A DNA stretch of 64,000 nt from an uncultured Oscillospiraceae bacterium (GCA_949289045.1 CASEMN010000004.1:124001-188000); one strand, 5' to 3'. Counted from the first letter of the stretch, positions 10,892-20,484 are shown. Program-made: numbers and translations. The notes: generated by a model from the sequence alone, not told the origin.

Positions 10892-11563
10892 TCAGTCACC
10901 TGCCTTATACCCAAGTCCACGCACTGTCTTTATAACTTTAGGATTCTGGGGGTCGTCCTCTATTTTTTCACGAAGGCGCTTTATATACACGGTAAGGGTG
11001 TTATCGGTGACGTATTCGCCTGAAAGGCTCCAGATTTCGTCCATTAATTTCTCACGGGTCAAAACTACTCCCATATTTGAAAACAGCACAAGGAGAAGCT
11101 TATACTCTAAAGCTGAAAGGAAAATTTCCTCTCCGTTTTTTGTGACATTGGCCTTTGCACAGTCGAGCCTTACGCCTTCATATTCTATAAATTTATTGTC
11201 ATTGCCGCTTCGTCTCAAAACGCTTTTTATTCTGGAAACCAGCTCCCGCGGTCTGAAAGGCTTTGATATATAATCATCCGCCCCCATATCGAGACCCGTC
11301 ACAACGGAATATTCGTCATCCCAGGCAGTTAAAAATATCACCGCAGCAGAACTAAACTTCTTAGCGGCGGAACAAACGGAATATCCGCTGCCGTCGGGAA
11401 GTGAAATATCAGCAAGGATAAGATCGTATTTCTGAGTTTCTATTTTTTGGAGTGCTTTAGTGCAGTCAGGGGCAAAATCAACGTCAAAGCCCTCATTTTT
11501 AAGAAAAAGGCATAAATTTTCCCCTATACTGCTGTCATCCTCCACAACCAAGAGCCGTGCCAT
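10892..11563 (-). CDS. Response regulator, OmpR/PhoB family
   Basis: 223 residues. Receiver domain 1-115 has the acidic pair EDD near residue 8, phospho-acceptor D52 in LADISLPDG, switch Thr in FLTAWDDE and Lys101 in ISKPFRP. Residues about 125-223 form a winged helix ending in KTVRGLGYKAGD. It should bind tandem DNA boxes about 10-11 bp apart as a phosphorylated dimer; exactly such boxes precede the ABC genes. An AAGGAGGT box precedes the ATG. It is the first gene of a pair with the kinase. Confidence 0.95.
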   Translation of the reverse strand: MARLLVVEDDSSIGENLCLFLKNEGFDVDFAPDCTKALQKIETQKYDLILADISLPDGSGYSVCSAAKKFSSAAVIFLTAWDDEYSVVTGLDMGADDYISKPFRPRELVSRIKSVLRRSGNDNKFIEYEGVRLDCAKANVTKNGEEIFLSALEYKLLLVLFSNMGVVLTREKLMDEIWSLSGEYVTDNTLTVYIKRLREKIEDDPQNPKVIKTVRGLGYKAGD

Positions 11564-11617
11564 ACCGCGACCTCCTTAAACTCAAGCTATGGTCATTTTA
11601 CCACATCCTGAAGCCGA

Positions 11618-11652
11618 AATAAAGAAAAACACAGCCCCAAAGGACTGTGTTT
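11618..11652 (-). terminator. Terminator of the hrcA-dnaJ operon
   Basis: AAACACAG (11627-11634) pairs with CTGTGTTT (11645-11652). On the minus strand a T-rich run follows (11618-11629). It lies just after the dnaJ stop. Confidence 0.8.
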
Positions 11653-11671
11653 CTATATTATCTATTTAATT

Positions 11672-12817
11672 TTAGCCTTTAAATCCATCTTTAAGCTTAT
11701 CGAAAATACCCTTTTTATCCTTGCCGTGAGCTTCTGTTGCAGCTGCATTTGAATCGAATTTACGAAGCAGCTCCTTTTGCTCCTCAGTAAGGTGTTTCGG
11801 AACTTCAACAGTTATATGCACAAGCTGATCGCCTCTGCCTCTGCCGTTGATGTACTGGATACCCTTGCCTTTAAGACGGAAAACGTCTCCAGGCTGAGTT
11901 CCCGCATTTACAGTGTATTTAACCTGTCCGTCAAGAGTGGGAACCTTGATTTCTGCGCCTAATGCAACCTGTGCAAAGGAAAGGGTTACATTACAGATAA
12001 CATCGTATCCGTCACGCTCAAAGAATGGGTGAGGTCTTACATTTATGCCGATTCTCAGATCGCCTGCGGGACCGCCGTTTATGCCTCTGTTACCCTCGCC
12101 TCTGAGAGTTACAATCTGTCTGTCATCAATACCTGCGGGGATATTTACATTGACCTTGTAGGGCTTCTGCACTCTGCCGACGCCATGGCATTTATGACAG
12201 GGATTATTTATAACTGTTCCCTTACCGCCGCACTTGGGACACGGACGTGAAGAGGAAAACACACCGAAAGGTGTACGCTGCTGGGTTGTAACCTGTCCAC
12301 GGCCGTTACACTGGGGACAGGTCTGAGGTGAGCTGCCCTTTTCGGCTCCGCTTCCCGAACAGTCGGGGCAGACCTCTATTCTTGAAACCTCAATAACCTT
12401 TGAACAGCCCTTTGCTGCCTCTTCAAAAGAAAGGGTTACATTTGCGTTTATGTCGCCGCCTCTCTGGGGTGCGTTGGGGTTCTGCTGTCTGCCTCCCCCG
12501 AAACCGCCGCCGAAGAAGCTGCTGAATATATCGCCTATGTCAAAATCGAAACCGCCCGCTCCGCCGGGGCCGCCTGCGCCGTAATTGGGGTCAACACCTG
12601 CATGGCCGAACTGGTCATAGCGCTGACGCTTTTCCTTATCGGAAAGCACCTCATAGGCTTCGTTTGCCTCTTTGAACTTTGCCTCGGCTTCTTTATCGCC
12701 GGGGTTCAGGTCGGGGTGGTATTTTTTTGCCATTTGACGGTAGGCTTTTTTAATTTCATCGTCTGAAGCTCCCTTGGAAACTCCGAGGACCTCATAATAA
12801 TCTCGCTTATCGGACAA
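11672..12817 (-). CDS. dnaJ: Chaperone protein DnaJ
   Basis: 381 residues, full length. J domain with HPD at 34-36, Gly/Phe-rich linker (about 78-115), four zinc-binding repeats ([32 protein letters not shown]), then the substrate-binding C-terminal domains. It stimulates DnaK ATPase and delivers unfolded protein. The start is a TTG at 12817 with GGAG 8-10 bases upstream. It is the last gene of the CIRCE-controlled operon, and a stable hairpin precedes it in the dnaK-dnaJ gap. Confidence 0.97.
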   Translation of the reverse strand: MSDKRDYYEVLGVSKGASDDEIKKAYRQMAKKYHPDLNPGDKEAEAKFKEANEAYEVLSDKEKRQRYDQFGHAGVDPNYGAGGPGGAGGFDFDIGDIFSSFFGGGFGGGRQQNPNAPQRGGDINANVTLSFEEAAKGCSKVIEVSRIEVCPDCSGSGAEKGSSPQTCPQCNGRGQVTTQQRTPFGVFSSSRPCPKCGGKGTVINNPCHKCHGVGRVQKPYKVNVNIPAGIDDRQIVTLRGEGNRGINGGPAGDLRIGINVRPHPFFERDGYDVICNVTLSFAQVALGAEIKVPTLDGQVKYTVNAGTQPGDVFRLKGKGIQYINGRGRGDQLVHITVEVPKHLTEEQKELLRKFDSNAAATEAHGKDKKGIFDKLKDGFKG

Positions 12818-12863
12818 TTTATACGCTCCTTTCGGGAAGCAGGAATAAGTATATTACAGACCC

Positions 12864-12891
12864 GAAAGCGGGGCAGTCAAGTCCCGCTTTC
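12864..12891 (-). other. Stable hairpin in the dnaK-dnaJ gap
   Basis: GAAAGCGGG (12864-12872) pairs with CCCGCTTTC (12883-12891), plus one G-T pair. No T-run follows on the minus strand, so it does not look like a classical terminator. It may protect or mark a processed dnaK mRNA end. Confidence 0.6.
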
Positions 12892-12906
12892 TATGGTAAA
12901 GATCAA

Positions 12907-14751
12907 TTACTCGTTTGTAACGTCGGTGTAGTCAACGTTGATTGAACCATCGTCGTTCTGTGTGCCTGCCTGCTGTGCTCCGGCTGCCCCCTGTGCGCCC
13001 TGAGCGCCTGCTGCGGCGGCATTTGCCTTATAAAGCTTCTCTGAAATCTCATAGAATTTCTTTGTAAGGTCTTCCTGAGTGGACTTAATCTTTTCAATGT
13101 CGCTGCCCTTGAGTGCCTCTTTAAGAGCGTCTACCTTTGTCTGAAGCTCTGACTTATCAGCTGCATCAAACTTGTCGCCCTCTTCGGAGAGGATCTTCTC
13201 GCACTGGTAGATCATCTGATCTGCGTTGTTGCGGGTGTCAACCTCTTCACGGCGCTGCTTATCTTCCTGAGCAAATTTCTCTGCATCCTTAACAGCCTTG
13301 TCGATATCCTCCTTGGACATGTTGCTGGAGGATGTGATGGAGATTGACTGCTCCTTGCCTGTGCCAAGATCCTTAGCGGAAACATGAACGATACCGTTGG
13401 CATCTATATCGAATGTAACTTCGATCTGTGGAACGCCTCTTCTTGCGGGAAGGATACCCTCAAGACGGAAGTCGCCGAGGAGCTTGTTATCTCTTGCAAA
13501 CTCACGCTCACCCTGGAGAACACGAACGTCAACAGATGTCTGATTGTCTTCAGCAGTTGAGAAAACCTGGCTCTTCTTTGTGGGGATTGTGGTGTTTCTC
13601 TCGATGATCTTTGTATTGATTCCGCCCATGGTTTCAATACCAAGTGAAAGGGGAGTAACGTCAAGAAGAAGAAGACCTTTAACCTCTCCGCCGAGAACGC
13701 CGCCCTGGATTGCTGCACCAACTGCAACGCACTCATCGGGGTTGATTCCCTTGAAGGGCTCTTTGCCGATAAACTTCTTGATAGCTTCCTGAACAGCGGG
13801 GATTCTTGAAGAACCACCAACCATAAGAACCTTATCGATTTCGCCTGCACTGAGTCCTGAGTCGCTCATTGCCTGACGTACCGGTCCCATTGTAGCTTCA
13901 ACAAGGTCTGCTGTCATCTCGTTGAACTTTGCTCTTGTAAGAGTTGTTTCAAGATGCTTGGGGCCTGTTGCATCAGCTGTGATGAAGGGAAGGCTGATTG
14001 TTGAGGTTGTTACGCCTGAAAGCTCAATCTTTGCCTTTTCTGCTGCCTCTTTAAGACGCTGCATAGCCATTTTATCGCTGCGAAGGTCGATGCCCTGCTC
14101 TTTCTTGAACTCATCTGCAAGCCAGTCGATAATACGCTGGTCGAAGTCATCACCGCCGAGACGGTTGTTACCTGCTGTTGCAAGAACTTCCTGAACACCG
14201 TCGCCCATTTCGATAATGGAAACATCGAATGTACCGCCGCCAAGGTCATATACCATAACCTTCTGGTCGTTTTCCTTATCGATACCGTAAGCGAGAGCAG
14301 CTGCTGTAGGCTCGTTGATGATTCTCTTTACATCAAGACCTGCAATCTTACCGGCATCCTTTGTAGCCTGACGCTGTGAGTCTGTGAAGTATGCGGGAAC
14401 TGTGATAACAGCCTCTGTAACTGTTTCGCCAAGATATTCCTCAGCATCTCTCTTAAGCTTCTGAAGAATCATAGCGGAAATTTCCTGGGGTGTGAACTTC
14501 TTGTCATCGATTGTAACTGTGTAGTTTGAACCCATATGACGCTTAATTGAAGAGATTGTACGCTCAGGGTTTGTAATAGCCTGACGCTTTGCAACCTGAC
14601 CTACCATTCTCTCACCGGTTTTACCGAAAGCAACAACTGAGGGAGTTGTTCTTGCGCCCTCTGCGTTTGCGATAACAACAGGCTCGCCGCCTTCAATAAC
14701 TGCTACACATGAATTTGTTGTACCAAGGTCAATACCTATAACTTTTGCCAT
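12907..14751 (-). CDS. dnaK: Chaperone protein DnaK (Hsp70)
   Basis: 614 residues, the usual size for Firmicutes. It begins [14 protein letters not shown], has the ATPase motifs [13 protein letters not shown] and [11 protein letters not shown], the linker [19 protein letters not shown], and a C-terminal lid ending in an Ala/Gly-rich tail and NVDYTDV. It binds unfolded peptides in an ATP cycle with DnaJ and GrpE. AGGAGGAT precedes the ATG. Third gene of the HrcA-controlled operon. Confidence 0.98.
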   Translation of the reverse strand: MAKVIGIDLGTTNSCVAVIEGGEPVVIANAEGARTTPSVVAFGKTGERMVGQVAKRQAITNPERTISSIKRHMGSNYTVTIDDKKFTPQEISAMILQKLKRDAEEYLGETVTEAVITVPAYFTDSQRQATKDAGKIAGLDVKRIINEPTAAALAYGIDKENDQKVMVYDLGGGTFDVSIIEMGDGVQEVLATAGNNRLGGDDFDQRIIDWLADEFKKEQGIDLRSDKMAMQRLKEAAEKAKIELSGVTTSTISLPFITADATGPKHLETTLTRAKFNEMTADLVEATMGPVRQAMSDSGLSAGEIDKVLMVGGSSRIPAVQEAIKKFIGKEPFKGINPDECVAVGAAIQGGVLGGEVKGLLLLDVTPLSLGIETMGGINTKIIERNTTIPTKKSQVFSTAEDNQTSVDVRVLQGEREFARDNKLLGDFRLEGILPARRGVPQIEVTFDIDANGIVHVSAKDLGTGKEQSISITSSSNMSKEDIDKAVKDAEKFAQEDKQRREEVDTRNNADQMIYQCEKILSEEGDKFDAADKSELQTKVDALKEALKGSDIEKIKSTQEDLTKKFYEISEKLYKANAAAAGAQGAQGAAGAQQAGTQNDDGSINVDYTDVTNE

Positions 14752-14806
14752 AATAAACCATCCTCCTGTGAATGTTTGAATTTATTTTAATTTGGTGGTT
14801 GTCGTT

Positions 14807-15340
14807 TTAGTTTGCTACCTGTACGGTTGCGTGGCGAACTACCTTGTCGCCGATTTTATAGCCCTTTGCAAAAACCTGAGCTACTGTGTTTTCAGGGAGC
14901 TCTTCATCCTCTATATGCATAACAGCGTTGTGCATATTGGGGTCAAATTCGTCTCCCTTTTCTCCGAAAGGTTCAACTCCCAGTTTTTTAAGGACATTGT
15001 CAAACTGCTGGAATATCATTTTTATTCCCTTTTTGTAGTCCTCATCGGGAGCATCCTCATTCATTGCCGCTCTCTCGAAATTGTCGAGTACGGGAAGAAT
15101 TTCCGAAATTACATCTGCCTTTGAATCTGAATAAGCAGCTTCCTTTTCACGCTGTGAACGTTTGCGGTAGTTGTCGTATTCAGCCATTGTTCTAAGAAGC
15201 TGATCCTTTGTTCTGTCAAGCTCTTCTTTAAGTTCCTTGCAGGGATCTTTAACCTCTTCGGCAGTTTCTTTCGCAGTCTTGGTTACTTTCTCTTCTGCGA
15301 CTTCGTTTTCGGGGATATTGTCTTTTTTATTTTTACTCAT
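14807..15340 (-). CDS. grpE: Nucleotide exchange factor GrpE
   Basis: 177 residues. An acidic, Lys/Glu-rich N-terminus is followed by a long coiled-coil helix (about 35-85, with AEYDNYRKRSQREKE) and a C-terminal beta domain including GDKVVRHATVQVA. It releases ADP from DnaK. It lies 15 bases after hrcA and 55 bases before dnaK. Confidence 0.97.
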   Translation of the reverse strand: MSKNKKDNIPENEVAEEKVTKTAKETAEEVKDPCKELKEELDRTKDQLLRTMAEYDNYRKRSQREKEAAYSDSKADVISEILPVLDNFERAAMNEDAPDEDYKKGIKMIFQQFDNVLKKLGVEPFGEKGDEFDPNMHNAVMHIEDEELPENTVAQVFAKGYKIGDKVVRHATVQVAN

Positions 15341-15355
15341 CGCCCTTTTCCTTTC

Positions 15356-16381
15356 TCAGTCTTCAAGCGCCTCTGACAAAAACTTGCCCACAAGCGCCGT
15401 AATATATTCAAGGTTTGAAATTACCCTCTCATAATTCATTCTTACAGGTCCTATGATTCCTAATGAACCGCCTGTATTTTCACCTATATTGTACCTTGCT
15501 ACAACGAAGCTTGAATTTTCAAGCTCCTTATAGGAATTTTCTCTTCCTATAAGCACCCTGAGTCCTTCTTTCGGAAGAGCAACGTTTGCAATAGGATGAG
15601 ATTTCTGGAGAAATCCCAGAAGCTGTGCGGCGTCCATATCCAGTTCCCTGTGATTTAAAAGATTCGTTTCGCCTTCAAGGATTATATCGCTCTGTGAGGC
15701 ATCACGTGCAAGTTCCGCAAGGGTTATAAGAAGCGGCGTCATTGCAAGAGCATTTTCTCCCAAGGAGGCTGCCAGAGTCTGAATTGTCGCCATACTTATT
15801 TCACATACCGGAACAGAGAGAAAAGCCGAACCTACAATGTGATAAAAGCTTTCTACCATCGCCGGAGTAAGTGCTGTTTCAGTTCTGCAAAGCCTGCTTT
15901 TAAGAACTCCCGTTGAAGTAAGGAGCACAAGCATCGCCTTTCGGCTTCCCATGGGAACAAGCTCCACCCTGCTGATTGTCGCCTGCTCATCTGCCGGAGT
16001 AGTGGAAACCGCTGCATAGTTTGTCATCTCTGCAAGAAGCTCTCCCGCCTGTTCGAGAACTGTCTCCGGATCAACCCATCTGTTTTTAAGGGTTGCATCC
16101 ATAAGCCTTTTATCCTCTTCGTCAGGCTGCCGTCTTTCCATCAGGTTATCAATGTAATAACGGTAAGCTTTTTCAGTGGGCACCCTGCCTGCCGACGTAT
16201 GGGGCTGATCAAGATATCCCATAGATGCAAGCTCCGCCATTTCGTTACGAACCGTAGCCGACGAAACCGAAAGCTCCGGATGTCCGGCAAGAGCCTTTGA
16301 ACCAACCGGCTCCCCTGTGGCAATATACTGTTCCACAATTGCGGAAAGTATCTTTTGCTTTCTTTCGCTCAAATCTGCCAT
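15356..16381 (-). CDS. hrcA: Heat-inducible transcription repressor HrcA
   Basis: 341 residues. N-terminal winged helix (about 1-75; SSATVRNEMAELASMGYLDQPHTSAGR is its recognition region), followed by the GAF-like dimer domain. It represses this operon by binding the CIRCE dyad, found intact in the leader. AGGTGATG precedes the ATG. First gene of the operon. Confidence 0.97.
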   Translation of the reverse strand: MADLSERKQKILSAIVEQYIATGEPVGSKALAGHPELSVSSATVRNEMAELASMGYLDQPHTSAGRVPTEKAYRYYIDNLMERRQPDEEDKRLMDATLKNRWVDPETVLEQAGELLAEMTNYAAVSTTPADEQATISRVELVPMGSRKAMLVLLTSTGVLKSRLCRTETALTPAMVESFYHIVGSAFLSVPVCEISMATIQTLAASLGENALAMTPLLITLAELARDASQSDIILEGETNLLNHRELDMDAAQLLGFLQKSHPIANVALPKEGLRVLIGRENSYKELENSSFVVARYNIGENTGGSLGIIGPVRMNYERVISNLEYITALVGKFLSEALED

Positions 16382-16424
16382 AACATCACCTGCTTTCCAT
16401 GAGAGATTTGAACGTTTTTGGAAA

Positions 16425-16451
16425 TTAGCACTCTTAACACCTGAGTGCTAA
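16425..16451 (-). promoter_or_regulatory. CIRCE operator
   Basis: TTAGCACTC (16425-16433), 9 bases, GAGTGCTAA (16443-16451): a perfect match to the HrcA-binding consensus. It sits between the promoter and hrcA, so bound HrcA should block transcription of the whole operon. Confidence 0.97.
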
Positions 16452-16462
16452 TTCTGTAATAT

Positions 16463-16491
16463 ACTATACAACTCCTTTCCCATTTAGTCAA
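16463..16491 (-). promoter_or_regulatory. SigA promoter of the heat-shock operon
   Basis: Minus strand TTGACT (16486-16491), 17-bp spacer, TATAGT (16463-16468). The start point would fall right at the CIRCE dyad. Confidence 0.88.
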
Positions 16492-16594
16492 TATTTCAAT
16501 TGTGAACACTTTGTAAAACCTTTTTGCCGCGTTGTTCACAAATAATAGGAAGTTTGTAAAATCTTACATCCAAAACTATTTTTCTTACCCTTGG

Positions 16595-16623
16595 CATAAA
16601 AAAGGACGCTTCAAAAGCGTCCT
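16595..16623 (-). terminator. Terminator of the XRE/membrane-protein pair
   Basis: AGGACGCTT (16603-16611) pairs with AAGCGTCCT (16615-16623), followed on the minus strand by seven T residues. Confidence 0.88.
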
Positions 16624-16649
16624 GAATGTTCCGATTAATTCATTTTTAC

Positions 16650-17045
16650 TTACATCTTTTTCTCAATCATATTGCTGACCACAATTAATACAATGGGCTG
16701 AAAAGCTATGATAGCACCACAGACAATCGCCGGAACAATATAATCAAGACAAATAAACACAACTGTCGCAAATCCCAGCAGAACAACCGTTATCATATTT
16801 GTGATGTTTCCGGCTTTTTCTTTTATTTCAATATTGCGTTCATCCATAACATCAATTTTATAATCGGAATCTTTTTTCATCATTTTATTATGCAAAAGCT
16901 GGGTATGGGAAACGGAAAAAACCGCAGCGAACAACACAGCAAGCCCAATATCCACCATTTTTGAAAAATCGCTTAGAAAAATTATCAGCACCAGTATAAG
17001 AGAAACAGCATAGCCAAAATACCAAATCAAATTTTTGTTTTTCAT
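16650..17045 (-). CDS. Small four-helix membrane protein paired with an XRE regulator
   Basis: 131 residues. Two hydrophobic helices (about 8-24 and 30-48), a polar segment with MDERNIEIKEKAGN, then two more helices (about 80-100 and 104-125). The MDERN...KEKAG segment recalls DUF2178-like small membrane proteins. Its start overlaps the stop of the regulator gene by four bases (ATGA), so the pair is translationally coupled. This arrangement is common and suggests the regulator controls the membrane protein, but the function of either is unknown. Confidence 0.75.
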   Translation of the reverse strand: MKNKNLIWYFGYAVSLILVLIIFLSDFSKMVDIGLAVLFAAVFSVSHTQLLHNKMMKKDSDYKIDVMDERNIEIKEKAGNITNMITVVLLGFATVVFICLDYIVPAIVCGAIIAFQPIVLIVVSNMIEKKM

Positions 17046-17245
17046 TCTTCTTCCTCCTCGTAAATAAATATCTCTTCAATGCTCATATCAAAAAATCTTG
17101 CAATTTTAAAAGCCAATAGAATAGATGGATTATATCGTCCGTTTTCTAAAGATCCAATGGTTTGGCGTGATACTTCTAATGCATTTGCCAAATCTTCCTG
17201 TTTAATCCCTCTTTGCTTTCGCAGTTCTTCTAATCTGTTTTTCAT
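17042..17245 (-). CDS. XRE/Cro-type transcriptional regulator
   Basis: 67 residues, almost entirely one helix-turn-helix domain: LRKQRGIKQEDLANALEVSRQTIGSLE with the typical NPSILLAFKIARFF continuation. This size and sequence match the YozG/short HTH_3 group. A cluster of five Glu ends the protein. An AAGGAGG box precedes the ATG and a consensus promoter lies upstream, with AAAGT-rich repeats between promoter and start that may be its own operator. Confidence 0.9.
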   Translation of the reverse strand: MKNRLEELRKQRGIKQEDLANALEVSRQTIGSLENGRYNPSILLAFKIARFFDMSIEEIFIYEEEEE

Positions 17246-17286
17246 ATGAGCCTCCTTTCTTATGGAAAGTTTACTTTACATTTCTT

Positions 17287-17314
17287 ATTATACACATACA
17301 TCCGAAAATGTCAA
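17287..17314 (-). promoter_or_regulatory. SigA promoter of the XRE/membrane-protein pair
   Basis: Minus strand TTGACA (17309-17314), 16-bp spacer, TATAAT (17287-17292). Confidence 0.88.
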
Positions 17315-17383
17315 GCAAGCTTTCCATTGCTGAAAATTTTAGCTAATTTATTTACGAGAATCTGTGCGAGATGTCCTTTTAAA

Positions 17384-17412
17384 AAATTAAGGACGCTTTA
17401 AAAAGCGTCCTT
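17384..17412. terminator. Terminator after the aldo-keto reductase gene
   Basis: AAGGACGCTTT (17389-17399) pairs with its complement at 17402-17412. A-rich and T-rich flanks make it usable from both directions. Its stem is nearly the same as the terminator at 16603-16623. Confidence 0.8.
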
Positions 17413-17438
17413 AAAATTCAAACTTTAATTTTCATAAA

Positions 17439-18428
17439 TCAGTAGCAGATATCGTCAATGATTTTAAGCTCTTCGTCCGAAAGCCCTGCTCCCTCAATTG
17501 ACTTTAAATTTTCTCTTATCTGTTCGGGCTTTGAGCTTCCCACAAGGACACTGCAAACTGCATCTCTTCTGAGAACCCATTTAAGAGCCATTGCCGCAAG
17601 GGATTCTCCCCTTTCCTTTGCCAGCTCATTGAGGGCTTTGATTTTGCCAAGCTTTTCATCGGTCAGATTCTCCGCTTTCAAAAAGCGTCCGTCAGTTTTC
17701 ATGCGGCTGTCCTCTGGGATACCGTTTATATATCTGTCAGTGAGAAGTCCCTGAGCAAGAGGACTGAAAGCAATTATGCCCTTATGCTGTTCTTCTGCAA
17801 AATTCAGAAGTCCGTTTTGCTCAATGGTTCTGTCGAAAATAGAGTATCTGTTCTGATTAATAATATAAGGGCACTTATAGTCCTCTAAAATCTTCATGGC
17901 TTTAAGGGCTGTTTCACCGTTATAATTTGAAATTCCCGCATAAAGCGTCTTTCCGCTGTGTACAGCCTGAGCCAAAGCTGACATGCTCTCTTCAAGAGGG
18001 GTTTCAGGGTCCATTCTGTGATGATAGAAAATATCCACATATTCGAGGCCCATTCTTTTAAGGCTCTGGTCAAGGCTTGCCAGCATATACTTGCGGCTGC
18101 CAAAATCACCATAGGGTCCCGGCCACATGAGATATCCTGCCTTTGTGCTGATTATCATTTCATCTCGGTATGGCATAAGGTCGCTTTTAAGTATTCTGCC
18201 AAAGTTTTCCTCAGCCGCTCCCGGATAAGGTCCGTAGTTATTGGCAAGGTCAAAATGGGTGATGCCAAGATCAAAAGCAGTGAAGCACATTTGCTTCATA
18301 TTGTCAAAATTTCCGTTGGAACCAAAATTATGCCAAAGTCCCAGGGAAACTGCCGGAAGCTTTAACCCACTTCTTCCGCAGCGGTTGTATTTCATATTGT
18401 CATATCTTGACTGATTTGCAATATACAT
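17439..18428 (-). CDS. Aldo-keto reductase, AKR14/YghZ-like (glyceraldehyde 3-phosphate reductase type)
   Basis: 329 residues. The N-terminal stretch SGLKLPAVSLGLWHNFG, the Asp-Tyr pair in HFDLANNYG, the catalytic Lys in STKAGY, and FYHHRMDPETPLEE follow the E. coli YghZ (Gpr) pattern closely, as does the NADPH-binding end LVGSSKPEQIREN. Family members reduce aldehydes such as L-glyceraldehyde 3-phosphate or methylglyoxal with NADPH in the cytoplasm. GGAGG precedes the ATG. It follows the GtrA-like gene by 20 bases in one operon; no functional link between them is evident. Confidence 0.9.
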   Translation of the reverse strand: MYIANQSRYDNMKYNRCGRSGLKLPAVSLGLWHNFGSNGNFDNMKQMCFTAFDLGITHFDLANNYGPYPGAAEENFGRILKSDLMPYRDEMIISTKAGYLMWPGPYGDFGSRKYMLASLDQSLKRMGLEYVDIFYHHRMDPETPLEESMSALAQAVHSGKTLYAGISNYNGETALKAMKILEDYKCPYIINQNRYSIFDRTIEQNGLLNFAEEQHKGIIAFSPLAQGLLTDRYINGIPEDSRMKTDGRFLKAENLTDEKLGKIKALNELAKERGESLAAMALKWVLRRDAVCSVLVGSSKPEQIRENLKSIEGAGLSDEELKIIDDICY

Positions 18429-18448
18429 ATGGGTATTTCCTCCGCCGA

Positions 18449-18964
18449 TTACTTATTGTCGTTGTCTGAATCAATTTGAGCTGAATTTTTTCTTTCCTCT
18501 TCCTGAGCCTGCTTCAATGCGCTGGCATTGGTGTTCATGGACTTTCTGTAAACCACAAACCTACAGTAAAGGTACTCGGTGACAAGGTTTATTATCATTG
18601 TACCGGCCAAAACAAGATATTCCTGCACCCCTGCATTTGTTAAGGCATCTCCCCACCAAATTGAAAGAGGAGTAAATACGCAGTAGAACAGCGCCACTTT
18701 AAGCATGGCAACCGGTATATTTGACGCCGATTTGAAAGTAAATTTTCTATTGAATGTAAAATTATACAGTACCGACAAAACAAGGGCTGTGAAATAACAG
18801 AACTTATATTCAAGGTCAAAAATCTCATTTAAAAGGGTAAAAGTTACAGTCTGTATTATTCCTGCTCCTGCGGAAAAGAAAATGAATTTTACTACCTGTA
18901 TAGCAGTTTGCTTCGGGGTAAGCTTCGTTTTTCCTGACTTATTTTTATTCTCGCCGTTTGACAT
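18449..18964 (-). CDS. GtrA-like membrane protein
   Basis: 171 residues. Four membrane helices fill about residues 25-140, with the GtrA motifs FFSAGAGIIQT and NFTFNRKFTFK near helix 2. A charged C-terminal tail (EEERKNSAQIDSDND) follows. GtrA proteins are thought to flip lipid-linked sugars for wall or O-antigen glycosylation. I chose the ATG at 18964 because AGGAGGAG lies 6-8 bases upstream; the frame is open 30 residues further without a ribosome site. Confidence 0.88.
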   Translation of the reverse strand: MSNGENKNKSGKTKLTPKQTAIQVVKFIFFSAGAGIIQTVTFTLLNEIFDLEYKFCYFTALVLSVLYNFTFNRKFTFKSASNIPVAMLKVALFYCVFTPLSIWWGDALTNAGVQEYLVLAGTMIINLVTEYLYCRFVVYRKSMNTNASALKQAQEEERKNSAQIDSDNDNK

Positions 18965-19081
18965 ATTTCTCCTCCTAATTTTATATTTACTTTTTAATTT
19001 TACCATACTGAAATAACGAACACAAACCAAAAAAACATTTGAATTTTTATTCAAATTATTATCGCTTTTTAAATTAATTAC

Positions 19082-19090
19082 TGATATAAT
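19082..19090 (+). promoter_or_regulatory. Extended -10 promoter of the lipid kinase gene
   Basis: TGATATAAT with no clear -35. It lies about 47 bases before the ATG. Confidence 0.6.
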
Positions 19091-19137
19091 AAAAAAGATA
19101 TACGCAATTTATATACAATAAACATAAGGAGTTGTCC

Positions 19138-20103
19138 ATGGAACCAAAAGAAACGCTAAAAAAACTCCTGCTGATTATTAACCCTAAAGCAGGAAGAATG
19201 AAATCAAAACAAAAACTTTTTCAGATAGCAAACGAATTTTGCTCTTTAGGATATCAGGTAACCCTTCAGCCTACAACAAAGCCCGGAGATGCAACGGAAA
19301 TCGTAAAAAATTACGGTGAAAATTTTGATTTGCTTGCATGCTGCGGCGGCGACGGCACCCTTAATGAAGTTACGGCGGGAATTATGGAGCTTGATAATCC
19401 ACCGCCGGTTGGATACATACCTACAGGAACTACAAACGACCTTGCCGAAACTCTCGGTTTAGCTTCTACAATTGAAGAAAATGTCAGAATTGCCGCTACG
19501 GGCGTACCTTATAAAATCGACTCCGGCGTTTTTAACGGAAGAGTTTTCAACTATGTTGCCGCTTTCGGAGTTTTCTCTGACGCAGCTTATTCAACTACAC
19601 AAACTCTTAAAAACCTTTTTGGCCATGCTTCTTATTTCCTTTTCGGAGCAAAAAGCTTCGCCAAAATGCGCAGTTACAATTTAAAAATCGAAACTCCTGA
19701 AGAAACCTATGAAGGAGAGTTCCTTTTCGGAAATATAGTAAGCTCTATATCTGTAGGAGGTATTTTAAAGCTTGACCCAAATCTCGTAAAGCTTGACGAC
19801 GGACTTTTTGAAGTTTTCCTCATAAGAAAGCCAAAATCCACCGCCGCATTTTTAAACCTTGCCATCAGAGCTCTAAGAGGAGATTTAAGCAACGAAAACA
19901 TTATTTTCACCCACGCTTCCAGTGTAAAAATAACGGGTCCCGCTGATATGGACTGGGCTCTTGACGGAGAATATCAAAAGGGAAGCGAAACAGTATTTAT
20001 TGAAAATAGAAAGCAAGCCCTTACTATTATCCGCCCCGCCGAAAATAAAGAAAGTGAAGCCGAGCACTCCGACGAAAAGGTGCCGGAAATGGCAATAAAA
20101 TAA
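19138..20103 (+). CDS. Diacylglycerol kinase family lipid kinase (YegS/DgkB type)
   Basis: 321 residues. The DAGK catalytic motif CCGGDGTLNEV (about 83-93) follows a beta strand with INPKAG near the N-terminus, and PTGTTNDLA forms the nucleotide loop. The C-terminal beta domain carries DGLFEVFLI and the DGE motif (WALDGE). Family members phosphorylate diacylglycerol or related lipids at the membrane, or sphingoid-like lipids. The ATG at 19138 is chosen because AAGGAG ends 6 bases before it; a TTG at 19132 is too close to that box. Monocistronic with an extended -10 promoter and a strong terminator. Confidence 0.92.
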   Translation: MEPKETLKKLLLIINPKAGRMKSKQKLFQIANEFCSLGYQVTLQPTTKPGDATEIVKNYGENFDLLACCGGDGTLNEVTAGIMELDNPPPVGYIPTGTTNDLAETLGLASTIEENVRIAATGVPYKIDSGVFNGRVFNYVAAFGVFSDAAYSTTQTLKNLFGHASYFLFGAKSFAKMRSYNLKIETPEETYEGEFLFGNIVSSISVGGILKLDPNLVKLDDGLFEVFLIRKPKSTAAFLNLAIRALRGDLSNENIIFTHASSVKITGPADMDWALDGEYQKGSETVFIENRKQALTIIRPAENKESEAEHSDEKVPEMAIK

Positions 20104-20141
20104 TTTTTATCGAAACCTTACTTTAAATTTTATATTAGCAA

Positions 20142-20170
20142 AAAAGACCGGTGAAATTCACCGGTCTTTT
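20142..20170. terminator. Bidirectional terminator between lipid kinase and rpmA
   Basis: A 14-bp perfect stem: 20142-20155 pairs with 20157-20170, core GACCGGTGAA/TTCACCGGTC, with A and T flanks on either side. Confidence 0.9.
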
Positions 20171-20199
20171 TAAATACGTATAAACTTAATTTGCAGTAA

Positions 20200-20484
20200 T
20201 TACTGCTCAACAGCATAAACGCTGACCTTCTTGCGGTCTTTGCCCATACGCTCAAACTTTACCTTTCCGTCGATAAGTGCGAAAAGAGAATCGTCTGAAC
20301 CTCTGCCCACGTTGTTGCCGGGATGGATGTGTGTTCCGCGCTGCTTTACAAGGATGTTGCCAGCAAGAACGAACTGACCGTCAGCACGCTTAACACCAAG
20401 GCGCTTAGACTCTGAATCACGGCCGTTACGGGTTGAACCCATTCCCTTTTTATGAGCAAAAAGCTGAATGTTTATTTTAAGCAT
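20200..20484 (-). CDS. rpmA: 50S ribosomal protein L27 with cleavable N-terminal extension
   Basis: 94 residues from the ATG at 20484, which has GGAGGTG upstream. It begins [18 protein letters not shown]. In Firmicutes the Prp protease removes residues up to the FA/HKKG junction so that the peptidyl-transferase-centre tail of L27 is exposed; the motif here, IQLFA before HKKG, fits. The rest ([17 protein letters not shown]-like [24 protein letters not shown]) is standard L27. The start overlaps the prp stop by 8 bases. Confidence 0.97.
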   Translation of the reverse strand: MLKINIQLFAHKKGMGSTRNGRDSESKRLGVKRADGQFVLAGNILVKQRGTHIHPGNNVGRGSDDSLFALIDGKVKFERMGKDRKKVSVYAVEQ

